Positions 8,895-17,325 of a stretch of DNA of 64,000 nt are shown here, piece by piece. Source of the DNA: Rhizobium sp. BK316. GTDB taxonomy: Bacteria > Pseudomonadota > Alphaproteobacteria > Rhizobiales > Rhizobiaceae. The notes below the pieces were generated by a model that worked only from the letters and a program-made list of their open reading frames with translations, was not told the DNA's origin and did not search any database. Every line of letters starts with the position of its first letter. Within the stretch, counting starts at the first letter, position 1. The translations under genes and the position numbers were made by a program. The stretch lies in the NCBI RefSeq assembly GCF_014193695.1, contig NZ_JACHZR010000008.1, positions 62,001-126,000 of the forward strand, given 5' to 3'.

Positions 8895-9887
8895 TCAAGC
8901 CCCCAGCACGATGTTGGCAGCGCTTTCCTTCAACTCCACGCCGAAGGCGCGCTGATAGTGCTCGGCCACCAGCGGACGCTCCAGTTCGTCGCACTTGTTG
9001 AGGAAAGTGACGCGGAAGGCGAAGGCGATATCGCCGAAGATCTCCGCATTCTCGGCCCAGGTGATGACGGTACGCGGGCTCATGACGGTCGAGAGATCAC
9101 CGTTCATGAACGAAGCGCGCGTCAGATCGGCAACGCGGACCATCTTGGAAACCGTATCGCGGCCTTCCTTGTCCTTGCCGAAGCTCTTCACCTTGGCGGC
9201 GATGATATTCACTTCGTGATCATGCGGCAGATAATTCAGCGTCGAGACGATCGACCAGCGGTCCATCTGCGCCTGGTTGATCTGCTGCGTGCCGTGATAG
9301 AGGCCGGTCGTATCGCCGAGGCCGATCGTGTTGGCGGTCGCAAACAGGCGGAAGGCCGGGTGAGGACGGATGACGCGGCTCTGGTCGAGCAGCGTCAGGC
9401 GGCCGGACGATTCCAGCACGCGCTGGATGACGAACATCACATCCGGGCGGCCGGCGTCGTATTCGTCGAAGACGAGCGCGACGTTGTGCTGGTAGGCCCA
9501 GGGCAGAATCCCATCCTTGAATTCGGTGACCTGCAGCCCGTCCTTGACGACGATCGCATCCTTGCCGACGAGATCGATACGGCTGACATGGCTGTCGAGG
9601 TTGATGCGCACGCACGGCCAGTTGAGGCGGGCGGCGACCTGCTCGATATGCGAAGACTTGCCCGTGCCATGGTAGCCGGAGATCATCACGCGTCGGTTAT
9701 GGGCGAAACCCGCAAGGATCGCGAGCGTCGTCTCGCGGTCGAAAAGATAATCGGTGTCGAGATCCGGAACATAGGCGTCGCCCTTGCTGTAGGCGGGAAC
9801 GCGGATGTCGGAATCGATGCCGAAGACCTCCCGGACCGAAACGGTGGTGTCGGGCAGTTCGGAAATATCAAGGTCAATCTTGCTCAT
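8895..9887 (-). CDS. cobS: cobaltochelatase subunit CobS
   Basis: CobS, 330 residues, is the AAA+ ATPase subunit of aerobic cobaltochelatase. Visible motifs are Walker A GYHGTGKSSH, Walker B LVFDEYDAG, and a sensor segment LFATANTIGLGDTTGLYHGT typical of the MoxR/CobS branch. The start giving MSKIDLDISELPDTTV is chosen because a GGAGAC ribosome binding site lies just upstream and rhizobial CobS proteins begin this way. It is the first gene of the cobS-cobT unit. Confidence 0.96.
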   Translation of the reverse strand: MSKIDLDISELPDTTVSVREVFGIDSDIRVPAYSKGDAYVPDLDTDYLFDRETTLAILAGFAHNRRVMISGYHGTGKSSHIEQVAARLNWPCVRINLDSHVSRIDLVGKDAIVVKDGLQVTEFKDGILPWAYQHNVALVFDEYDAGRPDVMFVIQRVLESSGRLTLLDQSRVIRPHPAFRLFATANTIGLGDTTGLYHGTQQINQAQMDRWSIVSTLNYLPHDHEVNIIAAKVKSFGKDKEGRDTVSKMVRVADLTRASFMNGDLSTVMSPRTVITWAENAEIFGDIAFAFRVTFLNKCDELERPLVAEHYQRAFGVELKESAANIVLGA

Positions 9888-10198
9888 CATGTCTCCAAGG
9901 CGGGTGACGGCCACCCGGCCACACTATCTCAGCCATTGCGCAACCATGGTGCCGCAGTCTTTGGTCCGCGTTCTTCCAGGGTCGGAACGTCGGCGATACT
10001 TCTCCGGGACTGAAACGAAACCTCGGCGGGATAATGACCGCTGGCGAGCATTCTTGAAAGAGTCCCAGACAAGAAACGCCGCGTCCGGAAGGTCGGCAGA
10101 GGCAATGTCGGGAAAACACGCAAATATATGCCGCGGTTGCCTGCGGCCTCAGCCGATGTGGACCATACCCGATTGAAGTTTAAGAGCAAGGACGGGAA
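9888..10198. other. intergenic region upstream of cobS
   Basis: About 310 bp lie between the dnaJ-like stop and the cobS start, which are on the same strand. I find no convincing gene, no tRNA and no strong hairpin terminator. It should hold the cobST promoter. A cobalamin riboswitch consensus was not recognised by eye. Confidence 0.5.
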
Positions 10199-10819
10199 TT
10201 AACAAAAACCGTTCTGCTTCAATAATTGATAGGCCTGGATGACGGCGCGGAAACGCTCTTCCGAGCCGCGGTCGCCGCCGTTCGCATCGGGGTGATGCTT
10301 CTTGACCAGTTCCTTGTACTTGCTCTTGATCTCCGCAGAGGTAGCGTTCGCGGCAAGTCCCATCGTATCGAAAGCCTTGGCCTCCAGCGATTTCAGCTTG
10401 CGGGCCTGCGGGAAACGCGGGCCACTGCCCTTGCCGCCACCTTCCTTCACGAAACCGAATGGGTCACGCACGCGCGAATAGGCGCCGGAGCGAACTTCGG
10501 CATGCAGCGGGCTGTTCTTGGCATCCTTGTTGACGCCGACCGTCCAGGTGGGGCGATGACCTGTTATCGCCTCCTTCTGGTAGCGCGCGATTTCGCCGTC
10601 CGAGAGGCCGGAGAAATAATTGTATCCCTTGTTGTAGTCCTTGACGTGCTCGAAACAGAATAAAAAGAACTGGCCTTCCGCATTGCGTCCCACAGGAGCG
10701 CGATGCGTGCCTTTTTTGTCGCAGCCGTCCCACTGACAGCTTGGAGGCGCCTGTTCGGGCTCCTGCTCTCGCCTGCGGCGCGTTCGGATGCGATCGAAAT
10801 ATTTGGAATCAAGTCTCAT
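10199..10819 (-). CDS. DnaJ-domain protein (rhizobial type)
   Basis: A 206-residue protein that begins MRLDSKYFDRIRTRRR, carries a CxxxGC-type motif (CQWDGCDKKGTHRAP) and an FCFEHVKDYNKGYNYFSGL segment, and ends with a J-domain: AFDTMGLAANATSAEIKSKYKELVKKHHPDANGGDRGSEERF. The HHPD (in place of the usual HPD context) is the Hsp70-stimulating tripeptide. This is an alphaproteobacterial J-protein, not the general chaperone DnaJ, and probably recruits DnaK to a specific client. The start is placed 13 codons inside the longest frame because the MRLDSKYFD start is typical. Confidence 0.85.
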   Translation of the reverse strand: MRLDSKYFDRIRTRRRREQEPEQAPPSCQWDGCDKKGTHRAPVGRNAEGQFFLFCFEHVKDYNKGYNYFSGLSDGEIARYQKEAITGHRPTWTVGVNKDAKNSPLHAEVRSGAYSRVRDPFGFVKEGGGKGSGPRFPQARKLKSLEAKAFDTMGLAANATSAEIKSKYKELVKKHHPDANGGDRGSEERFRAVIQAYQLLKQNGFC

Positions 10820-10924
10820 GGCGGCGCTAATTATGGGGCTGCTGATTGATGACAACAAGAATTGACAAACGGGAATGTTGCTGGCTTGGTGGGAACCTTT
10901 TTCGTGAACTCAGAAGATCCGTTG

Positions 10925-11206
10925 ATGACACTCCAGACCAGCATCGAAGAGAAGCTCAAGGCGACCTTTGCACCCGAACGCCTGTCCGTCATCAACGAGA
11001 GCCATCTGCACGCCGGCCACCAGCCGGGCATCACGGGCACCGGCGAGACGCATATGCGCATTCGCATCGTTTCTGCAAAATTCGTCGGCATGTCTCGGCT
11101 GCAACGACACAGGGCGATCACCGACCTCTTGAAGCCAGAGCTGGATGCCGGGCTTCACGCATTGGCCGTCGAGCCGGCTGCGCCGGGCGAACCGACGCGC
11201 TGGTAG
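10925..11206 (+). CDS. bolA: BolA family protein
   Basis: A 93-residue BolA/IbaG-fold protein. It shows the opening IEEKLKATFAPERLSVINESH, the conserved HxxG and GETHMRIRIVSAKFVGMSRLQRHRAI segment with the RLxRHR motif, and the terminal HALAVEPAAPGE. BolA proteins cooperate with monothiol glutaredoxins in Fe-S or iron sensing; in rhizobia members are linked with iron/morphology control. The ATG at 10925 is used rather than the upstream in-frame start because it gives the family's usual length. It is divergent from the dnaJ-like gene. Confidence 0.9.
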   Translation: MTLQTSIEEKLKATFAPERLSVINESHLHAGHQPGITGTGETHMRIRIVSAKFVGMSRLQRHRAITDLLKPELDAGLHALAVEPAAPGEPTRW

Positions 11207-11267
11207 AAAACCTACTTTTCACGCAATTCCGGACGCAAAACCGCCGTGCACTTTTGCGTGAATTGCT

Positions 11268-11747
11268 CTAACGGATAATAAGCGCTGTCGCGTAAAGCCC
11301 GAAACCAAAGACAGTATGAGCGAGCAGATTGAGCACCCGGACCTTCGTGGGGTTGGGCGTCTTCGAAGCCGCCCAGCCAAGCCCGAGACCCGGCTGCATC
11401 AGGAACCAGCCCGCACCGACGGTGACGATGCCGAGGATCCAGGCCGGCAGGAAAGTCGGCGCTGCAAACCAGGCCGGACCGACGAAGATCGCCAGCAGAA
11501 TGCCGTAGAGGATTCCGACCGCGTAGTGGCCGATCCAACCGAGCGCCAGCTCGCTGGCATAGGGCTCGGCATCAGCGATACCGTCGTGAAAGACCTTGCC
11601 CTTACCGAGGTGCCAGAACCAGCGGCCGGCTGGCGCCCAGTTCGGCGACGGCGTCACGCCAAGCTTTGCGAGCAGGATCGCCCAGATATCCATGAGGACG
11701 GTCGCCCCGATGCCGATGGCGACGGATCGCCAGAGAATGTCGAACAT
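11268..11747 (-). CDS. DUF2938 family membrane protein
   Basis: A 159-residue membrane protein with four hydrophobic segments. It shows VAIGIGATVLMDIWAILLAKLGV near the start, WAPAGRWFWHLGKGKVFHDGI in a loop, WIGHYAVGILYGILLAIFVGPAWF, and a C-terminal LLAHTVFGFGLYATALI. This pattern is the DUF2938 family, whose function is unknown. The gene stands alone, 58 bp from the CorC/HlyC-type gene stop on the same strand. Confidence 0.82.
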   Translation of the reverse strand: MFDILWRSVAIGIGATVLMDIWAILLAKLGVTPSPNWAPAGRWFWHLGKGKVFHDGIADAEPYASELALGWIGHYAVGILYGILLAIFVGPAWFAAPTFLPAWILGIVTVGAGWFLMQPGLGLGWAASKTPNPTKVRVLNLLAHTVFGFGLYATALIIR

Positions 11748-11805
11748 GTCAGATCCTGTAGGATAAGCCGGCGCACGGAAATGCCGCCGATAACGGAAAT
11801 CTTGG

Positions 11806-13116
11806 TTAGGCGGGTTTGGCCTCGTCTTCCTCGGCGGGGCGGATGCGAATCTTGGTAATGCGATTCTTCTCCCGCTTCATGACGACGAAGCGCTTGCCAT
11901 AGAAGGTGAAGGCCTGCCGCTCTTCGGGAATAGTCATCGATTCATGGATGACGAGGCCCGCGATCGTCGTCGCCTCTTCGTCCGGCAGGTTCCAGTCCAG
12001 TGCGCGGTTGAGATCGCGGATCGGTACGCCACCATCGACGACGATCGAGCCGTCTGCCTCCTGGCGCACACCCTGCATATCGATATCGTGCTCGTCGGAG
12101 ATATCGCCGACGATTTCTTCGAGAATATCCTCGAGCGTCACGATGCCCTGCACCTCGCCATATTCATCGACGACCACGGCGAAATGCTGCTTGCGGCGCA
12201 GGAAGGCATTGAGCTGGTCCTCGAGATTGGTGCTGTCGGGCACGAACCAGGGTTTCTGGGCGATCTTCACGATATCGAGCTGCTGCGGCTCCATGTTCGG
12301 CTCGGCGAGCGCCCTGAGCAGATCTTTCGCGTGTACGACACCGATGATGTTGTCGATCGTACCGCGCCACAGCGGCATGCGCGTATAGGGACTTTCGAGG
12401 ATCGCCCGGACCACGGATTCCGGCGGATCATCGGCATTGATCGCCCGCATCGCCATGCGGTGGACCATGATGTCGGAAAGCTCGAGTTCGCCGAGATCGA
12501 GCACGCCGCCGAGACGGTCACGGTCGGCCTTCACGACCGAACCCTCGCGATGCAGCAGATCGACGGCGCCGCGCAACTCCTCATGAGCCGACAGCATCGA
12601 GACTTCGCGCGACAGGTTGATCCCGAAGAGGCCGAGGATCTGACGCACGATCGTGTTGACGAACGAAGAGAGCGGACCGACCACGGCGACGAAGAGCCGC
12701 GTCGGTATTGCAACATTGAGCGCAAAACGCTCCGGCGTCGAGATCGCCCAGCTCTTCGGCAGAACCTCCGCGAAGATGACAAGGATAACGGTCATGGCAA
12801 GCGTTGCCAGCGCCACGCCGGAATTGCCGAAGATCCCCAGAAATACGCTTGTCGCCAGTGACGACGACAGGATGTTGGCGAGATTGTTGCCGATCAGCAG
12901 CGCACCAATCAGCCGGTCGCGACGCTCGATGAGGGTTCTGACGAGACCGGCGCGCTCATCGCCATTGGCTTCCAGCGTGTGGATCCGGCTTCTCGAAACG
13001 GCAGTCAGCGCGGTTTCGGATCCCGAAAAGAACGCAGACATCAACACCAGGGCCACGATCGAAATGATCTCCGGCCAGTAGACCGATAAAAACGCCAGGG
13101 TACCCTCGACTGACAT
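11806..13116 (-). CDS. HlyC/CorC family transporter (CNNM-like DUF21-CBS protein)
   Basis: A 436-residue membrane protein with a DUF21/CNNM membrane domain (residues about 10-200, with FFSGSETALTAVSRSRIHTLE and LIGNNLANILSSSLATS), a pair of CBS domains (about 215-340, including MPLWRGTIDNIIGVVHAKDLL and HFAVVVDEYGEVQGIVTLEDILEEIVGDISDE) and a C-terminal CorC_HlyC domain. The family is linked to magnesium/cobalt efflux. Its ATG overlaps the aroB stop by one base, so it is the third gene of the aroK-aroB operon. This linkage is common in rhizobia. Confidence 0.92.
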   Translation of the reverse strand: MSVEGTLAFLSVYWPEIISIVALVLMSAFFSGSETALTAVSRSRIHTLEANGDERAGLVRTLIERRDRLIGALLIGNNLANILSSSLATSVFLGIFGNSGVALATLAMTVILVIFAEVLPKSWAISTPERFALNVAIPTRLFVAVVGPLSSFVNTIVRQILGLFGINLSREVSMLSAHEELRGAVDLLHREGSVVKADRDRLGGVLDLGELELSDIMVHRMAMRAINADDPPESVVRAILESPYTRMPLWRGTIDNIIGVVHAKDLLRALAEPNMEPQQLDIVKIAQKPWFVPDSTNLEDQLNAFLRRKQHFAVVVDEYGEVQGIVTLEDILEEIVGDISDEHDIDMQGVRQEADGSIVVDGGVPIRDLNRALDWNLPDEEATTIAGLVIHESMTIPEERQAFTFYGKRFVVMKREKNRITKIRIRPAEEDEAKPA

Positions 13117-14246
13117 CAGGGATGTTTTTCCTTGAGAAAGCTGATCACTTCGGAAGCCGGCACGTCATCGGCAACGAAGGACTGGCCGATGCCGCGCATG
13201 AGAATAAAGGTGAGCTTGCCGCCCTTGACCTTCTTGTCCTGTGCGATCGCATCCATCAGCACCTCCGCCGGCGGCAGAGCGCCTGGAATTTCCGCCATGC
13301 GTGTCGGCAGGCCGACCGCCTTCAGATGCGCCTCAACGCGGCGGGCATCGTCAGGGCTCGCAAGGTTCATGCGCGCTGAAAACTCATGCGCCAGCACCAT
13401 GCCGATCGAAACGCCTTCACCATGAACCAGACGGCTGCTGTCATAGGCGGTCGCAGCCTCCAGCGCATGGCCGAACGTATGGCCGAGATTGAGCAGCGCC
13501 CGCTGGCCGTTTTCCCGCTCGTCGGCAACCACGACATCCGCCTTGGCCTGGCAGCTCACCGCAATCGCCTCGATACGCGCCGAGCCGCCGGCAAACACAG
13601 CCTGCCAGTTCTTCTCCAGCCAGGCGAAGAAATCCGGCTTGTCGATCAGGCCATACTTGGCAACCTCCGCATAACCGGCGCGGAATTCGCGCTTACTCAG
13701 GGAGTTCAGGACATCCGTATCGGCGAGCACGAGATCCGGCTGATGGAAGACACCGATGAGGTTTTTGCCATGGCGGCTGTTGATGCCGGTCTTGCCGCCG
13801 ACCGACGAATCCACTTGGGCGAGCAGCGAGGTCGGTACCTGTACGAAGCGCACGCCGCGCCTGACGATGCCGGCCGCAAACCCCGAGAGGTCGCCGATGA
13901 CACCGCCACCAAGCGCGATGACATAGTCATTCCGTTCGACGCGGGCTTCCAGAATCTTGTCGCAGACATTGACCAGATGCTCGAAGCTCTTGGTCTTCTC
14001 GCCGGCCGGCAGCACGACATCAGCTGAGGCGATGCCGGCGGCATCGAGACTCGCCTTCAAAGCGTCGAGATAAAGCGGCGCCACATGCTCGTCAGTGATA
14101 ATGGCCGCCTTGCGGCCCTTGAGCCGCGAAGCGATCTCGCCGCCCGCGCTGGCGATCAGCCCCGGCCCGATCATGATATCATAGGCTCGATCGCCGAGCG
14201 GCACATGCACCTTGCGGACGACGGAAGCGGGAGTGATCGCGTTCAT
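13116..14246 (-). CDS. aroB: 3-dehydroquinate synthase
   Basis: AroB, 376 residues, converts DAHP to 3-dehydroquinate using NAD and zinc in the shikimate pathway. Motifs seen: VVLPAGEKTKSFEHL, ALGGGVIGDLSGFAAG (NAD-binding glycine-rich loop), FVQVPTSLLAQVDSSVGGKTGIN, FHQPDLVLADTDVLNSL and RALLNLGHTFGHALEAAT with the metal-binding histidines. It overlaps aroK by four bases (ATGA) and the following membrane protein gene by one base, so the three are translationally linked. Confidence 0.97.
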   Translation of the reverse strand: MNAITPASVVRKVHVPLGDRAYDIMIGPGLIASAGGEIASRLKGRKAAIITDEHVAPLYLDALKASLDAAGIASADVVLPAGEKTKSFEHLVNVCDKILEARVERNDYVIALGGGVIGDLSGFAAGIVRRGVRFVQVPTSLLAQVDSSVGGKTGINSRHGKNLIGVFHQPDLVLADTDVLNSLSKREFRAGYAEVAKYGLIDKPDFFAWLEKNWQAVFAGGSARIEAIAVSCQAKADVVVADERENGQRALLNLGHTFGHALEAATAYDSSRLVHGEGVSIGMVLAHEFSARMNLASPDDARRVEAHLKAVGLPTRMAEIPGALPPAEVLMDAIAQDKKVKGGKLTFILMRGIGQSFVADDVPASEVISFLKEKHP

Positions 14247-14833
14247 GATACTGCACTTTCCTTGTGGGCCTCGACCACGGCTCTCAGCACTTCATCGGCC
14301 ATGACTTCCTTGCGCACGTCGCGCGAAAGCACCGTGAGATCGGCCTCGGCATAAACGGGGTAGCGGGCATTCATCAGATTTTCGAGCGTCTGCTTCGGGT
14401 TTTCGGTCTTCAGCAGCGGACGTGTATCGCGCTTGTTGACCCGGTCCCAGAGCACATCGAGATCGGCCTTCAGCCAGACAGACAGGCCACCCTTCTTGAT
14501 ATGCTTGCGCGTGCGGGCGTTGATGAAGGCGCCGCCGCCGGTGGAGACAACGCGCGGACCGCCCTTCAGCAGACGCTTCATCACCCGCGCTTCGAGCGCC
14601 CGGAACTCTTCCTCTCCATAGGCCGCGAAAAGCTCCGTGATCGTCATGCGCGAGACGCGCTCGATCTCGATATCGCTGTCGATGAAGGGAACGCCGAGTT
14701 GTTGCGCGACGAGGCGCCCGACCGAGGATTTTCCGGCTCCCATAAGGCCGACGAGGATCAGATTGCGTGAACCGAGCGCGGCGCGAGCTCTGTCTCTCAG
14801 GCTGTCTGCAACGGAAACTGGGGGTTCACTCAT
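14243..14833 (-). CDS. aroK: shikimate kinase
   Basis: AroK, about 196 residues, phosphorylates shikimate at the 3-OH with ATP. It has the P-loop GLMGAGKSSVGRLVA, the shikimate-binding DSDIEIERVSRMTI, FRALEARVMKRLL, and STGGGAFINARTRKHI. A GTG four codons upstream (14845) is an equally open start; the ATG at 14833 (MSEPPVSVAD) is preferred but not proven. It is the first gene of the aroK-aroB-CorC operon and is divergent from the small membrane protein/xerD unit. Confidence 0.95.
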   Translation of the reverse strand: MSEPPVSVADSLRDRARAALGSRNLILVGLMGAGKSSVGRLVAQQLGVPFIDSDIEIERVSRMTITELFAAYGEEEFRALEARVMKRLLKGGPRVVSTGGGAFINARTRKHIKKGGLSVWLKADLDVLWDRVNKRDTRPLLKTENPKQTLENLMNARYPVYAEADLTVLSRDVRKEVMADEVLRAVVEAHKESAVS

Positions 14834-14981
14834 CGGTCCATTCACACTTTGTTTGCAAACGGTATCGACAAATGCGGGTGTAGCGTCAAGTCGCGGGCAA
14901 GGGAATCATGGTCTCACTGCCGCTTCTTGCACTTGCAAACATGCTTCCTATAACAGAAGCAGAGTTCTAAGGAGTAGCCGG

Positions 14982-15158
14982 ATGCCGAGCCTGATCCGTT
15001 TCCTGTCCGTCCTGGCGGTCATCGCCGGACTGATCTATGGGGCGATGTGGGCGCTCGTCACCTTCGTCGAGCCTCAGGAGCGGGACGTCACGATCCGCAT
15101 TCCTTCCGAGCGAGTGAACCCGCCCTCGACCGGCACGATCAACACCACGAAAAAGTGA
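14982..15158 (+). CDS. small single-pass membrane protein upstream of xerD
   Basis: A 58-residue protein with an excellent ribosome binding site (AAGGAG, 8 bp before the ATG). It has one transmembrane segment at residues 8-28 (SVLAVIAGLIYGAMWALVTFV) and a short hydrophilic tail rich in Pro/Thr (RVNPPSTGTINTTKK). It ends 4 bp before the xerD start, so the two are probably one transcript. It is a conserved-looking small protein of rhizobia with no known function. It is easy to miss because a longer reading frame contains it. Confidence 0.8.
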   Translation: MPSLIRFLSVLAVIAGLIYGAMWALVTFVEPQERDVTIRIPSERVNPPSTGTINTTKK

Positions 15159-15162
15159 CGCG

Positions 15163-16116
15163 ATGAAGGATCTCGGCCGCGTCCACGTGGAATCATTCCT
15201 GGAAATGATGAGTGCCGAGCGCGGCGCCGCGGTCAACACGTTGCAATCCTACGAGCGCGATCTGGACGACCTTCGTTCTTTCCTGCACGGCCGCAGCATC
15301 CGCCTGACGGAGGCGGCATCGGGCGATCTCGGTGCCTATCTGGCCTCGCTGTCCGCGCAGGGCTTCAAGCCCTCCTCGCAGGCCCGCCGGCTTGCCGCCA
15401 TGCGACAGTTCTACAAATTCCTCTACGCCGAGGGCCTGCGCACTGACGACCCGACCGGCATTCTCGACGCGCCGAAGAAAGGCCGGGCACTTCCGAAGAC
15501 GATGGGCGTCGAGGAAGTAACGAAACTGCTGTCCCAGGCGGAGACGGAAGCTGCCGACACAGCACCCGGCCAGCTTCATCGCCTGCGCATGCTGGCGCTG
15601 CTGGAATTGCTGTATGCGACCGGCATGCGCGTCAGCGAACTCGTCTCGCTTCCTGCCCGCGTTCTCGACCAGGAAGGCCGCTTCCTGATGATCCGGGGCA
15701 AGGGAAACAAAGAGCGTCTTGTTCCACTCTCGCAATCGGCAATCGCCGCACTGAAGTCCTACGGCCGCATGCTGGCACTGGAAAACGCAGCGTCGAAAGA
15801 ACCTCAGGACAGCCCCTGGCTCTTTCCGGCCGCCTCTAAGGAAGGTTACTTGCCGCGACAGGTCTTCGCGCGCGATCTCAAGAATCTGGCAATTCGAGCC
15901 GGCCTCGCACCGTCGATGATTTCGCCGCACGTCATGCGTCACGCTTTCGCCAGCCATCTCCTGGCCAATGGCGCAGACCTGCGCGTGGTGCAGGAACTCC
16001 TCGGCCATCAGGACATTTCGACGACACAAATCTATACGCATGTTCTGGAAGAACGGCTCCAGCAACTCGTCCATACGCACCACCCCCTTGCAAAACAGGC
16101 GAAAAAGCACGAATAG
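15163..16116 (+). CDS. xerD: site-specific tyrosine recombinase XerD
   Basis: XerD, 317 residues, resolves chromosome dimers at dif together with XerC. It has the SAM-like N-terminal core-binding domain (EMMSAERGAAVNTLQSYERDL) and a catalytic domain with LLYATGMRVSELVSL (first Arg), GKGNKERLVPL (beta-hairpin Lys), SPHVMRHAFASHLLANGADLR (His-x-x-Arg), LLGHQDISTTQIYTHV (His and the nucleophilic Tyr). It is complete and lies between a small membrane protein gene and accA, a core-chromosome context, so it is not the integrase of the downstream island. Confidence 0.95.
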   Translation: MKDLGRVHVESFLEMMSAERGAAVNTLQSYERDLDDLRSFLHGRSIRLTEAASGDLGAYLASLSAQGFKPSSQARRLAAMRQFYKFLYAEGLRTDDPTGILDAPKKGRALPKTMGVEEVTKLLSQAETEAADTAPGQLHRLRMLALLELLYATGMRVSELVSLPARVLDQEGRFLMIRGKGNKERLVPLSQSAIAALKSYGRMLALENAASKEPQDSPWLFPAASKEGYLPRQVFARDLKNLAIRAGLAPSMISPHVMRHAFASHLLANGADLRVVQELLGHQDISTTQIYTHVLEERLQQLVHTHHPLAKQAKKHE

Positions 16117-16178
16117 GACCGGCGACAAGGGGCGGAACCAGGAAACTGTCCCGCGCACAAGGAACGGAAACGCACCTC

Positions 16179-17132
16179 ATGCACAACTATCTCGACTTCG
16201 AAAAGCCGATCTCAGACCTCGAAGGTAAGATCATCGAGCTTAAGAAGCTGGCAACGGAAGACGAAAGCATCGACACCTCCGACGAGGTCGGCAGGCTCGA
16301 GGTCCGCGTCCGTGAGGCGATCGTCGAGATCTATTCGAAGCTCAACGCCTGGCAGAAGACGCAGGTCGCCCGCCATCCGCAGCGTCCGCATTTCGTCGAT
16401 TATGCCAAGACGCTTTTCCAGGAATTCACGCCGCTTGCCGGCGACCGCAAGTTTTCGGAGGATGCCGCCATCCAGGCTGGTCTAGCCCGCTTCCGCGGCC
16501 AGCCGGTCGCAGTCATCGGTCAGGAGAAGGGCAACGACACCAAGAGCCGCCTGAAGCACAATTTCGGCAGTGCCCGTCCCGAAGGTTACCGCAAGGCGAT
16601 CCGCATCCTCGAAATGGCGGATCGCTTCCAACTTCCGGTCATCACCCTCGTCGATACTGCAGGTGCCTATCCGGGCGTCGGCGCAGAAGAGCGCGGTCAG
16701 GCCGAAGCCATCGCCCGTTCGACCGAGATGTGCCTCGGCGTGAAGGTGCCGCTGATCTCCATCGTCATCGGCGAAGGCGGCTCGGGCGGTGCGATCGCGA
16801 TTGCCACCGGCAACCGCGTCTATATGCTCGAACATTCGATCTACAGCGTCATCTCGCCGGAAGGTGCCGCCTCGATCCTCTGGCGCGATTCCACCCGCGC
16901 CAAGGAAGCTGCGACCAACATGAAGATCACGGCCGAGGACCTGAAGGCGCTCGGTATCATCGACGGCATCATCCCCGAACCGCTTGGCGGCGCCCACCGC
17001 GATCCCGACAGCGTCATCGCCGCCACCGGCGATATGATCTCCAATGCACTTGCCGAAATGGCTTCCCGCTCCGGCGAACAGCTGCGCAACGACCGCCGCC
17101 AGAAATTCCTCGCAATGGGCCGCAATCTGTAA
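16179..17132 (+). CDS. accA: acetyl-CoA carboxylase carboxyltransferase subunit alpha
   Basis: AccA, 317 residues, with AccD transfers carboxyl from biotin to acetyl-CoA to give malonyl-CoA for fatty acid synthesis. It opens MHNYLDFEKPISDLEGKI, and shows RHPQRPHFVDY, NFGSARPEGYRKAIRIL, LVDTAGAYPGVGAEERGQAEAIA and IGEGGSGGAIAIATGNRVYMLEHSIYSVISPEGAASILWRD, the carboxyltransferase crotonase-fold core. It lies 62 bp after xerD. Confidence 0.97.
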   Translation: MHNYLDFEKPISDLEGKIIELKKLATEDESIDTSDEVGRLEVRVREAIVEIYSKLNAWQKTQVARHPQRPHFVDYAKTLFQEFTPLAGDRKFSEDAAIQAGLARFRGQPVAVIGQEKGNDTKSRLKHNFGSARPEGYRKAIRILEMADRFQLPVITLVDTAGAYPGVGAEERGQAEAIARSTEMCLGVKVPLISIVIGEGGSGGAIAIATGNRVYMLEHSIYSVISPEGAASILWRDSTRAKEAATNMKITAEDLKALGIIDGIIPEPLGGAHRDPDSVIAATGDMISNALAEMASRSGEQLRNDRRQKFLAMGRNL

Positions 17133-17325
17133 GTTCCACAAGCCGGCACAGCCGATTGGGGCCAAATCTTGGCCACAATAATGTTATCTGTAACATTGCG
17201 CTTGCAGGAGACGTCCGCGCAAATCATAGGCTGGTAAGGATTTATCAAGTATAAGCCGCCTATGATTCCGCGCTACGCCCGGTTTCTGTAAGCGGGTTGG
17301 GTCGCATTATTGATGGGCTGATTGA

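Noticed and set aside
9929..10189. 86-codon open frame on the minus strand upstream of cobS
   Set aside because: No ribosome binding site, protein-like pattern or conserved motif; looks like chance.
15163..16116. Tyrosine recombinase as the integrase of the island
   Set aside because: It is XerD in a core-gene context (small membrane gene, accA), far left of the island boundary.
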